A stretch of 64,000 nt of DNA from Gordius sp. MW1 (lineage: Eukaryota > Nematomorpha > Gordioida > Gordea > Gordiidae). The notes beneath the pieces are model-generated. The model saw only the letters and a program-made list of their open reading frames with translations, made no database searches and was not told where the DNA came from. The stretch spans positions 18,166,001-18,230,000 of the forward strand of contig OZ038526.1 of NCBI GenBank assembly GCA_964036665.1, written 5' to 3'. Shown in pieces: positions 10,001 through 19,639 of this stretch; the stretch's first letter is position 1, and the number at the start of each line of letters is the position of its first letter. The position numbers were made by a program, and so were the translations under genes.

Positions 10001-13000
10001 AATACCATCTTCATAAGAAATTTCATTTCTTCTTATCCAAAATGGTTTGAATTCTCTTCTAATTTTATCAGGATCAACCCTCCAATTTTTTTTTATATAA
10101 GTTATCAACTCTTTTAACGTTGAGTCTGATGCTATTTCTGATTTTAGTATTTCGGCGGACAACAACAATTCGTTTATGAAAGATATTCGAATTAAATTTA
10201 TTTTATCAATTTCTCCGGTCTCTTTTGATTCTGTCGGTAACCTTGATAAGGCATCGGCCATGTTATCTTTACCCCTACGTATTGTATATTATATTGATAA
10301 CCGTTTAGATATAATGCCCACCGGATCAATCGATTATTGGTCATTTTATTTAGGTCTCTTCGATTTCCAAAAATCCGTTCCAGTGGCTTGTGGTCCGTTA
10401 TTAGTGTAAAAGACCTTCCATATATGTATTGATGGAATCTTTTTACTCCATACACTATGGCTAACGCTTCACGATCGATTGATGAGTACTGTTGTTCTGT
10501 TATATTTAATTTCCTCGAAGCGTATGCCACGGGTATTTCTTTTCCATCAAGTAAATTACACAAGGCAGCTCCAACGCCATTTTGCGAGGCATCGACTGTC
10601 ATAATTAATGGTAGTTCATCATCATAAGGAATAAGTGTGTCATCTGTCGATAGTAAAATTTTAAGTTCCTCAAAAATTGTATTTTCTTTTTCGGTCCACC
10701 TCCAAGTATTTTTCAAACTAGTTAGTTCTGATAGTGGAGCGCATTTATCATGTAAGTTCGGTAGAAATTTACTATGATAATTTATAAATCCTAAAAAGGA
10801 TCTTAATTCAGATTTATTTGTAGGTGTTTTAAATTTCCGGATTGCTTCTATTTTATCCTCCGTTGGATGGATACCACAATTATCGATTTTATGTCCAAGA
10901 TACGTTACCGCCGTTTGAAATATTTTCATCTTTTCTAACTTCGCCTTTACGCCATTTTCTTCCAACCTATGTAAAACTTCATTAAGCGTCTTTAAATGTT
11001 CCTCATCATTCTTTCCCGTTAATATTACATCGTCCAAAAATACACCAGTATTATTTAAACTTTTTAATATCCCATCCATAAATCTTTGAAAAATTGTAGG
11101 TGCATTTGAAATTCCGAATGGCATCCTTTTATATCGATAATATCCTTTGTGTGTAGAAATATTAAGGTATTGTCTGGAACCTTCTTCAATTTCCATCTGT
11201 AAATAAGCGTCTTTTAAATCAATGATAGTGAACTTTTCTCCACCCGCTACCTTCGAAACTAATTCATCAAATGTGGGTAACATGTAATTATCTTGCATTA
11301 GCCAGGGATTAATTGTTAATCTAAAATCTCCACAAATCCTAACTTTACCATTACTTTTCTTAACATTGACTGTCGGGGTTGCCCACTCAATTTTAGAGGT
11401 TGATGGATTTATAGGTTAAATTATATCCTTCTTTACAAGTCTTTCCAATTCATCTTCCACAGACTTTCTCATAGGAAAAGGAACCCTTTTAAAAGGTAAT
11501 GATATGGGAATACAGTCATCTTTTAAATGCAATTTAACTTTATGACTATTAATTTTACCAGTACCTTCTTGAAAAACTTTTGGGTATTTGTTAATTAATG
11601 AATTGAAAAAATTAGCATATGGTTCCAATGTTGAATTAATTAAATTTATACCCTCAGGTATAGGTAATTTTAAATTGAAAGATGATATCCAATCCATGCC
11701 AAAAATTCCTATACTTTGATTTCTTGTGATTATTAACGGTAGTTTTAAAATTTTATCCTTTAATTTAACATTTACAAAGGTCTTGCCTAATATTTTAATT
11801 GGGTGGTTCCCAAATGTATATAATGCCTGTGTAGGTAATAAGGATGGTCTACCTACCTTATTATAGAAGTCATACCCAGCTAAAGATGCTGAAGCACCTG
11901 AGTCAAATATCATAAGCATGTCAAAATTTTCAATTTGTACTTTAATTTTAGGTTGTTTGTTATTCAGATTTGATAAAGAGTTTATAAATTTATTTACGCA
12001 GCCTTGTTGAAAATGATTCTTTTTATTACATTTATAACATGTTTTACCAAATGCTGGGCAGTTTCCACTTGAATGTCTATGACCACATCTTTTGCATAAA
12101 AATGTTTTTGGTTCAAATTTATTCTTATACTTCTTTGGTTTCAATTGGTTGATATCTGAAGATGTATTCATTTCTCTATTTGCAAGCTCAATGGATTCAG
12201 CTAATTTAAAAATTTCATCAAATGATATTTGTCTATTCTTCTCATCTATGGCATCAGGCCATCGAGTACGTATTTCTGTTTCCAGTGACAAATTATGCAG
12301 TCCACAGATTAATTGATCCCGTAAGTTTTCATCAAGGTGATCTTGAAAATTACAAAATTTTGAGATTTGTTATAATCTCGTAACAAATTCTTGAATTGAT
12401 TCCCCCTGTTTCTTTAGGGCTTTACGGAAATCAATTCTTGCTTGGAATATGGTTGTTTTTGGTTTGAATAATTTTCTAGCCACCTCCGTGAGTTCTTGAA
12501 AGGTAAATTCCTTTGGGTCTTTGGGATATAAAAAATTTCTTATTTTTTCTATATTTGTTTGTCCAAAGTATGCTATAAACAGTTTTTTCTTAAACTCCAA
12601 ATGTTTTTCTGATGATCCAATATTTCTGGCATCAAATATAGCATTTAATGTATATAAATATGCATCTATATCATCTTTTTCTTTATAAGAAGGTACCTGT
12701 GGGTTCGTTAATTCATTCATCCGCGCCATATAAATTAATCTACTGGTATCATCAGAATTAGTGTTTATTCTATTATTTAAATTAGTTAGAATCACATATG
12801 TATATATAATATATTATAACTCCACGGGATATATATAACATTAATAATAATAAATTGTTAATCACTACAAAAATAATTATATTTTACAAATTTAAAAATA
12901 ACAAAACTGGATAATAAAAAATGTGGCTTAAAATTCTAAAGTTACCAGTAGGTGATTCAAAACTTTGCCCCAAATGGAATCGAATAGGTTGCGCATATTT

Positions 13001-16000
13001 TTCCCCGACACCAGGAAAAAGTCGGACAAGAAGATGGCCTCCCTGCACCCGTTTTCCATCACGGTGTAATTTATGCTCCGGAAAATGCGTTCAAACGGGT
13101 ACTGAAACATATGCAGCACAATACAATACTATTATTGCCAACCACTAGACGACTCAAAATGAAATGCCCAAACATAGAAATTTTCAGTATTTGAAATGAC
13201 CGGTCTAGAGTAGATAATACAGTTATTTTTATTTGAGCATGGGCGTAGCCAGGGGAGGGGGCAAGGAGGGGCGGCTGCCACCCTCTAAATCCAAAAATTT
13301 GATGAAATTTATTAAAATTATGGCTACAATTTTAAAAAATGATCATTTTGCCCACCTCTAATTCCACAGTTGGCTACGCCCATGTATCTACGTGAATCCT
13401 TATGATTTTTTTCTTTAAAAATCCAGTTTCCTCCTTCCCTCCTCCTATAGTAATCATAATTCTTAACGTAATTTTGGTATAATCAAATTTTAAGCTGATA
13501 TCGTATTAGACTATGTATTAGTGTTGCAAGAAAATTGGGTTCTGCTTAGTCAACTTTAGGTTCGACTAATAAAAACAAACTAAAGATTTTTGGTCTGTTT
13601 TTCTAGGTCAACCTCTAAGCTTAGTTAATAATTTTAAAAATTGATCAGTCAGAGGATTTTGGTCTGTTTTTGTCAAGTGGGCCGTTGGTCTTAGTTGAGG
13701 GTCGAGTCCAAGGTCTATTACAACACTAATATTTGAGAAATCGCAAATTTTTGTTACGTACTTTCCAACTTATCCTATTGTTTTACAAAGCTTAATAGCC
13801 TCAAACATAAGGCAATCTAGCTCCCCAGAGATCAAAGCGCTAGCGGGGAGTATATAAAATTTCTAACCTTTTTGTTTTGTTGCAGAGATATGTGGGGCAC
13901 TATGATGGGTTGCATGAGTTGAGACGGGGACAGTATTTCGCCCCTATCACCCAACGTAAACACGTTGTTGGGTCTATCCTTGATGGACAAAGATTTGGAA
14001 AAAATACGTAATTCCAACAGAGGCAAGAGTCGACATAGAGATGAGTTAAGGAGTTATACAAGTAAAAAAATTTTCGAGTTTAAAATTATGTGTAGTAAAA
14101 AAGGATATCTTTTTTGGACTCGTCGACGCCTATCAGGTCATCTTTGGTCGGCAATTCTTCAAACTGTGGGAAAATTTAAAAGTAAAATATAACTATCGAT
14201 TAAATCATAAAGGACAAGGGAGCTAATGTAATGATATCAAAAGATTATTTGGCTAAGATTAAATAGTTTTATTCAAACATTGCACGATTACTTAACTTGT
14301 GGTTTGGATGATAAAGACTTGGTATTCTAAAAGATTTTTTAACTTTGTATGCACAATAGGGAAATAGTTATTCTAATTTTGTTGTTTAATCAGATGGTAA
14401 TGATTGTATAACAAAATTCCCCCTCCCTTTAATTCTACCCTCATAGGAAAGCAATTGCAGACATTTTAACGTTAATGTTATCATATACTGTCAACTTTAT
14501 TTATGAAAAAAACTACAATAAAAATAGTCAAAAAAATGCAGTAAAGTTTGTACACTATTTATAGCTTTAACAACTGTTGTGGCAAAGTACCTGCAATTTA
14601 GTGAGTTTAACATAGTAATCCTTGAAGTAGGCATACAATATCTTACTCATTGTATCTAAGTATTCTTCCTTAATCTGAAGTGCTGTGTGCCGGTCATTGT
14701 GGAGTAGAAATTCGTAAAAAAACCTAAGGCAATGAAAAGAAAAAGATCGCATTGCAAAGGAAACAAAAGTGCTTGCCTGTATTTAAGGAGGTAACTTTGG
14801 GGGACTTGGTAGTTAGTCATGGGTTTGCGAAAGGAATAAATTTTGCGCAACAAAAAATCCTTTATTTTCCCTATTGCCTACCCAAAGGTAACAAAGCTTT
14901 GTAAATGCTATACATTGAGTATTTACTTTTTGTTTCAGTTTTTCCAAAACATCAGAAACATCCATGCAAGCCTTTGAACTGTCTTCGTAGCATTGCCTTT
15001 GCACAAAGCTTAGTTTGTGGTGTAGTTCGTGAAGGCATTCTTGAAATTTTGCTTCACTAACCTCAACATCCATTATGGTGCTAATGTTCACAAACATATT
15101 AATTAGGTTTTATTACAATTAAAATGTTACTTTATAACATCTTCTGAAATAATTATTTCATCAACCAATTGACTCAATTCACATTTGGTATCCTAAGCAT
15201 AAATGATAAAATTTTTTACACCTATTTAAAAATTTTCTAATATTGACCTAGATTAGTTATAAGCTAAATCTTTATATTCATTGTAATTGTCATTGACAAT
15301 AAAAGTATGCATAATCCATATAAGTGCATAAATGAAATTAAAATTAAAGCATTTGTAAAAGAAATACAGTTGGTTTATTTGTTTAAAGATAGAAATGCCT
15401 TTCTGGGCATCTAAATATGTTCAAACTAATCATAAAACAATTTAAATACAATAATATTACTAAAATGTTATTTAAATTTAAATAATCTTTTTCAATTAAG
15501 GGGCAAAAAAGCATTAAGGTGTCTATAATGCTTATTTATATTATACTTGACGATTCTTTAATTTTATTTTCATCTGTCTAGACTGTTCTTGCAAATCTTG
15601 TATATCTGAACAAATTTTTTCAAGATTTTGTTGAAAACTTTCAAGCATATTTTGCACTTTCTTAATTAATTATTATAACGAAATTTATTTATATACCCCC
15701 AATGTTTTATCACATTCTTGTAGCTCTTTATATGAATTAACAAATGAAGAGCTGTTCTTTATATCTATAAAAAATTTTATATAACAGCAATTCTAAACCA
15801 CAATTTCAATATATTTTCAAATGATTTACATTCAGCCAACGATTCAGTTTCGATTTGGCGCAATTCTTTGTCAATTTCTTTTGAATATTGTCGTATATCT
15901 TTTCCCTAGATTAAATGAGTAAATTTAAAGTTCCACAAATTACCTCATTTAGTGCCTTGTTGATTACTTCTTCAGTGACAGCTTTGGGAGTATTATCTTA

Positions 16001-16099
16001 AAGTCATTAATAAAGTAATAATGAATTATGACTACCACCAAAAATTTTGTCATCATAACTAGCTTCACTATCGTTTTCACTACAATCGTTTATAGGCAT
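7016..16099 (-). CDS. VPS52: VPS52, GARP/EARP tethering complex subunit (3' end not found)
   Basis: VPS52 is a core subunit of GARP and EARP, complexes that tether endosome-derived vesicles at the trans-Golgi network and recycling endosomes. Sixteen exons join in phase: 16099-16036, 15996-15944, 15905-15830, 15764-15697, 15660-15547, 15192-15131, 15080-14927, 14877-14777, 14723-14591, 14163-14109, 14007-13868, 13101-12946, 8707-8589, 8379-8256, 7839-7621, 7199-7016. They give 607 codons. Exons 3-5 form the N-terminal coiled coil (DIRQYSKEI, LQECDKTLG). Later family landmarks are KIYSFRKPMTNYQVPQ, VFTLGDRGEILSP, YPFERIFRS, NGCREAIF, DLRPHY, SRKEQLVFLINNYD and APYFGGIIALVKE. The animal protein is about 720 residues; the last 85 or so are missing, and the frame after 7016 runs only to a stop at 6942. 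Introns 1, 2 and 4 are 36-39 bp. Intron 12 holds a Gypsy element. Confidence 0.95.
8777..8915 (-). repeat. 3' LTR of Gypsy E
   Basis: A 139-bp repeat identical to 12731-12869 except for one base. Read on the minus strand it begins TGTAGTGATTAACAATTTAT and ends GATTAATTTA. It is flanked on the outside by AAAAT (8772-8776). The inner side has a purine tract (GGAGGGGAAGA on the minus strand), as expected of a polypurine tract. Confidence 0.95.
9237..12795 (-). pseudogene. Gypsy E gag-pol, broken
   Basis: Gag and most of Pol share one minus-strand frame (12795-12370, 12291-11416, 11298-10198). Two in-frame stops interrupt it: TAA at 12372-12370 in Gag and TAA at 11418-11416 just before RT. Visible parts are two adjacent CxxC zinc-knuckle-like segments (CKRCGHRHSSGNC, CYKCNKKNHFQQGC), protease DSGASAS, RT catalytic FLDD, RNase H TVDASQNGVGAALC, the integrase HHCC zinc finger (HRGHPG through CDGC) and the integrase core with ITDNG and SPYHPKSNGMVER. 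Frameshifts separate RNase H from integrase (near 10250) and the zinc finger from the core (near 9770). The apparent Gag start at 12795 lies inside the 5' LTR. No envelope gene is present. Confidence 0.9.
12731..12869 (-). repeat. 5' LTR of Gypsy E
   Basis: Partner of 8777-8915, 139 bp, one mismatch. It contains the Gag start codon (12795), so about 22 codons of Gag are encoded by the LTR. Any transcription start must lie in the remaining 74 bp upstream if this start is used. Confidence 0.95.
13237..13384. mobile_element. MITE in VPS52 intron 11
   Basis: A short non-coding element with inverted ends CATGGGCGTAGCCA and TGGCTACGCCCATG. Its interior shares CCTCTAAATCCA and CCTCTAATTCCA blocks with 3936-4092. 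It lies in the 766-bp intron between exons 11 and 12. I see no clear target duplication outside the inverted repeat, so the superfamily is unassigned. Confidence 0.8.
14008..14108 (-). other. VPS52 intron 10, U12-type AT-AC intron
   Basis: The intron begins ATATCCTTTT, an exact minor-spliceosome 5' splice site, directly after the exon end TCCAAAAAAG. It contains CTCCTTAACT, one base from the U12 branch-site consensus. It ends in AC at 14008, after which the frame resumes as Gly-Ile-Phe-Ser-Lys, giving KKGIFSK, which matches the family's KKGFFSK. An alternative AC at 14029 is closer to the branch site (about 17 nt) and would add eight residues. No GT donor is available before the in-frame stop, so a normal GT-AG reading fails. 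Confidence 0.88.
14724..14776 (-). other. VPS52 intron 8, GC-AG intron
   Basis: The exon ends AAATACAG and the intron starts GCAAGC. The acceptor is CCTTAG followed by GTTTTTTTAC. Joined, the codons read LLKYR then FFYEFLL, matching the family. No nearby GT keeps the frame. The strong match of the rest of the donor to the U1 consensus is typical of GC-AG introns. Confidence 0.85.
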
Positions 16100-16499
16100 T
16101 ATTTAAACATATGTTAAATTCGCACTGGGTCAACTGAGAAACATACAACTGAACAAAATAGGCCATGGCTACATCTACCATTTATTTTAGTAAGCGCAAC
16201 CATTTTAAAAACGCGTTTCTTATAATTACCATTACGCACGTTCGGTGATTTGTTTTTTTACGTGTAAAGAATAGCCATTTGTCAAACAACATGGATGACA
16301 AATGTAAAAAAACAGTAAGTGTCAAATTACTTATAAATAGTTGTTTTAATCTAAAATTTAGGTATCATCTTAATATTGGAGTTCAAATCAAAGTTTTATG
16401 TAATTAATTTTGCAAAATAATTTATGCAATTTTTTTAAGTTTCAAGTTAAATGAATATCAAAACAATTAAATGTCTTTTTTATATAATTTAGTTTCATG
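16100..16499. promoter_or_regulatory. Upstream region of VPS52, possible shared promoter
   Basis: The region before the VPS52 start at 16099 is not obviously repetitive. At 16291 on the plus strand an ATG in good context opens eight codons ending at a GTAAGT donor, so a divergent transcript is possible. I cannot follow it into a recognisable gene. No TATA box or CpG cluster stands out. Confidence 0.35.
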
Positions 16500-16929
16500 T
16501 CATATTTTAAATTACAAAATGAGAATTGTATTTATGTCTAGGTTCTTATTTAACTTTATTGATAAAGCTGACCTTATTAAAAATGAGAATTGTATATGCA
16601 CATCTAGGTTCCTATTTAATTTTATTGATAAAGCTGACCTTATTAAAAATGTATAGATAATTTTATAAAAATGAGAATTGTATATGCACATCTAGGTTCT
16701 TATTTAATTTTATTGATAAAGCTGACCTTATTAAAAATGTATAGATAATTATTTTATAAAAATGAGAATTGTATAAGCATCTAGGTTCATATTTAATTTT
16801 ATTGATAAAGCTGACCTTATTAAAAATGTATAGATAATTTTATAAAAATGAGAATTGTATATGCATCTAGGTTATTATTTAACTTTATTGATAAAGCTGA
16901 CCTTATTAAATGAGAATTGCATATGCATC

Positions 16930-18248
16930 CAGGGTTTCTTTCAGGGGGGAGCCCGGGGGGGGGGGGGGGGGGGTGTAATACCCCCCCGGACAATTTCAAA
17001 TACCCCCCCCCCGGAGAGTTTTGATTGAAGGAAGCATGAACTCAAGTTCCATCATGAAGTCATAAATTATAATAATAGGCTAAAATGGAAATTCAATAAA
17101 TTAATTTAATTTGTCAATAAAAAAATATAAAATTGGCGAAATTAATTTTTTACAAATCAGGTGGAATTCATTCATAGACATCATTTTTTAACATCTGTGA
17201 ACCCTAATTTACAATCTTGAAAGTTACAAAATATCTTTAATTAAAAAATATCAATAGGTAAATAAACATAAATAAATGCTTTTAGAATTATTAAATCACT
17301 ATCTTACTTATAAACTTAAAAATAATTATTATTAATAATAGATTCTATTGTTTGTTTTTTATTGATATAATATGCTTATTTTTAATTGCAGATGTCTGGT
17401 AAATTAAAAGTACTCTTTTACACTACTTTAGTAAAAAGGAAAAGCCTAATAAAAAAGATCGTAAATATGATTTATTTTGGAATAATTTTAATTATGTATG
17501 GGTATTTGTGTTTATTTAAAATAAGACATGAATATGTTTGTCTGTAATAGGTAAAGATGGGACTGAATTAAAAAAAACTCTTGTTTTATCCCTTACTATG
17601 GGAAATTATGGTAATTATTTTTAAGCATTCGATTTTTTAAATTTATATAAGTTAAAGGCAGATATTATTCTGCACCAACTCACATGAACTTTGAAAGAGG
17701 CAAGAAAGATTTTGGTTTTAATATAGAAGTATTATATATATTTTCATGTTTTAGGTCAAGATGAAAATTGTAATTCTGCTGGAGTGGGGAAAACTGTCTC
17801 TTCTTTTTCTTATGATAAAAATGCTGGTAATTAAAATTATGCAAGTTGTTTTTATTTATAAATATATATTGATAAATATGAGTGTATTGGCAGCTCTACT
17901 AATTGCTCAGTCTCTGAAAGTGAAAAACATGGGCAAAATTTAAAACTTAAAACATCATATAAATTTATGATTTCATGGACATCTAAATACAAATGGCTAA
18001 TTTTTGATGAAGCCTTAGGTGGGGCTTTATGCTCTGTCTGTTCTTTTTACAACATACTTTCTTAAAAGAACACTTGCCCGTTATAATATTACATGTATTT
18101 ATTTATGCGTGTATGTATCTATTTAATCACTTATATCACCAATAAAAATCAGTAAATATTATACAAAATGGTTTAGCAATTAAAATTTTTTTACTCCCCC
18201 GGAAGTTGAAAATACCTCCCCGGAGCATTTTTTCTGAAAGAAACCCTG
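16930..18248. mobile_element. DNA transposon with 15-bp perfect inverted ends
   Basis: The element starts CAGGGTTTCTTTCAG and ends CTGAAAGAAACCCTG, perfect inverted repeats, and is flanked by ATC on both sides (16927-16929 and 18249-18251). Inside each end there is a G/C run with a related TTTCAAATACC or TTGAAAATACC block, so the inverted repeat continues in diverged form. CAGGG ends and the zinc-finger exon inside fit the hAT group, but the 3-bp rather than 8-bp duplication does not, so the superfamily is open. Confidence 0.85.
17880..18065 (+). pseudogene. TTF-type zinc finger exon of a transposase
   Basis: An open frame reaching TAA at 18063-18065 encodes WTSKYKWLIFDEALGGALC followed by SVC. 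The W, KW, D and GG.xCxxC arrangement is that of the TTF-type zinc finger found at the start of hAT transposases and ZMYM/ZNF862-like proteins. It ends shortly after the second Cys, so no catalytic region follows. Short open stretches upstream (about 17550-17615 and 17758-17825), flanked by GT/AG signals, may be earlier exons, but I could not join them in phase. Confidence 0.55.
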
Positions 18249-18344
18249 ATCTAGGTTCTTATTTAATTTTATTGATAAAGCTGACCTTTAATGTGTTACA
18301 CTAATAAATTGATAAAAGACTGTAATAAATAATTTATAAAATAC

Positions 18345-18480
18345 GCCCTTTGGGCGTAACTGGGGGCTTCGCCCCCAGGCCCCCCTGTGGGGGCTTCGCC
18401 CCCAAACCCCCTGCTGGGGGCTCCGCCCCCAGTCCCCCCAAACCCCCTGCTGGGGGCTCCGCCCCCAGACCCCCGGAGAA
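18345..18480. repeat. GC-rich hairpin cluster
   Basis: Units of GGGGGCTTCGCCCCC or GGGGGCTCCGCCCCC, perfect or near-perfect stem-loops, repeat four times, separated by CCCCCTGCTG-type spacers. A G-rich run follows to about 18515. Composition is very unlike the AT-rich surroundings. The Gly/Pro-rich open frames on both strands are by-products. Confidence 0.85.
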
Positions 18481-18555
18481 GGGGGAGAAGGGAAGGGGGG
18501 GGGGGAAGGGAAGAGGGGACGACTCATCTATTCTACGTATAAATGTAGCATATTT

Positions 18556-18915
18556 GCTATGCAATTTATGGGCGAGAAAGGTGTGAAGGGGCGAGAATGC
18601 CTACAGGGGGTAGGATAATTGCTAGGGTTTCCCCCTTGACTACTCCCATGCTAGTTACACAACATAAAAATCTACTTTTTTGTAAAAAAAAATAAAATTC
18701 ATTTAAATTTAAAACCTCAATTTTACTCGCCGTTTTATAACGTATGTTTTGCATGTGATAAAAATTTGAAGAAGAAAAAGAGAGTATTTTTTTAATTTGG
18801 CAGAAGCTGGCCATGTAACAAGGGATTGTTTTGTAAAATGAAATGTGAACATAATCAAATATACTTTAAAAATTCTATTACTAATTCAAAAAGTGAGCCC
18901 ATAATTGCATAGCAA
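18556..18915. mobile_element. Small element with TTGCTATGCAATTTATGGGC ends
   Basis: The left boundary TTGCTATGCAATTTATGGGC and the right boundary GCCCATAATTGCATAGCAA form an inverted pair about 360 bp apart. The same boundary motif ends the blocks near 777 and 20700. There is no coding capacity. The boundary itself is a small palindrome. Confidence 0.6.
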
Positions 18916-19639
18916 TTAAAATCCATATTGTCGTAAAGAATGTTTCCAGTTATAACAACAATTATCCTCGTCTAGGTTAGGCTTTCTTTAGTGTATTACT
19001 AATTTTATATTAATTTATTTGCTAAAACTCTTCCATATATAAATCTGCCAATATTGTGAAATAATCTTCATCTCCTCCACTCCCGCCCCCTAGCGGTGGG
19101 CGGATAAGAGAGGAAGATAGGGGTAGGGGTTTAACCTTGGCATAGCGCCATTGAAAAAAAAATCAATATAAAATGACGAAGGAATAATTTTCCCCTTTCC
19201 CCTTTTAATTGCTATATAATAATAACTCTAATATATTGATTATCTAGTTGTAATTTTCAATTATGACAACTGCAATTTCAAACCTAAATATTAGGTTAAT
19301 TTTAAGTGTTAGAAAATAGTTTTATTAAAATAACAACAGGCGGAAATTAGAAATAATAAAATTAATTAAACAACTTTTTAATAATAATAAAGAATTGGAT
19401 TGCCTGTTACGACCGCACATCTAAAAATGATAAAATTTAATAACTTACTTTTGGTTAATGTAAATTATTAAATTGGGATAATTCCTATTGTGGCTTATAA
19501 TAAAATTTTTTGGAAATAAAATTTAAATATATAAAAATGCGTTACATATTAAAAAATATGACTTTTAAAAATAAGATGTAATAATAATTAGATTTATTAA
19601 TAAGATATCTAAAAATAAAATAGTATAGATATTTAAAAA
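18916..19639. other. AT-rich interval, nothing recognised
   Basis: Apart from a small GGGGTTTAACCTTGGCATAG-type segment near 19122 I see no gene or clear repeat structure. Confidence 0.5.

Larger units (their letters stand above)
8777..12869 (-). mobile_element. Gypsy E, full-length LTR retrotransposon in VPS52 intron 12
   Basis: A 4093-bp Ty3/Gypsy element with two 139-bp LTRs differing at a single base and flanked by the 5-bp duplication AAAAT (8772-8776 and 12870-12874). TGGCGCGG lies next to the 5' LTR as a plausible primer-binding site, and a purine tract borders the 3' LTR. Domain order on the minus strand is Gag, zinc knuckles, protease, RT, RNase H, integrase, the Gypsy order. It is in the same orientation as VPS52 and lies wholly inside intron 12 (12945-8708). 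The near-identical LTRs mean a recent insertion, yet the coding region is already broken. Confidence 0.95.
16500..18293. repeat. About 88-bp tandem array, interrupted by a transposon
   Basis: The unit contains ATTGATAAAGCTGACCTTAT and ATGAGAATTGTATATGCA. Copies of the first motif start near 16560, 16625, 16714, 16803, 16889 and 18273. The array is split after the fifth copy by the element at 16930-18248 and resumes with ATCTAGGTTCTTATTTAATT at 18249. Confidence 0.85.

Noticed and set aside
13965-14192. Plus-strand ORF of 75 codons
   Set aside because: It overlaps VPS52 exons 10 and 11 and intron 10 on the minus strand, which are fixed by homology.
16291-16316. First exon of a gene divergent from VPS52
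   Set aside because: ATG plus a good donor, but no following exon could be joined in phase.
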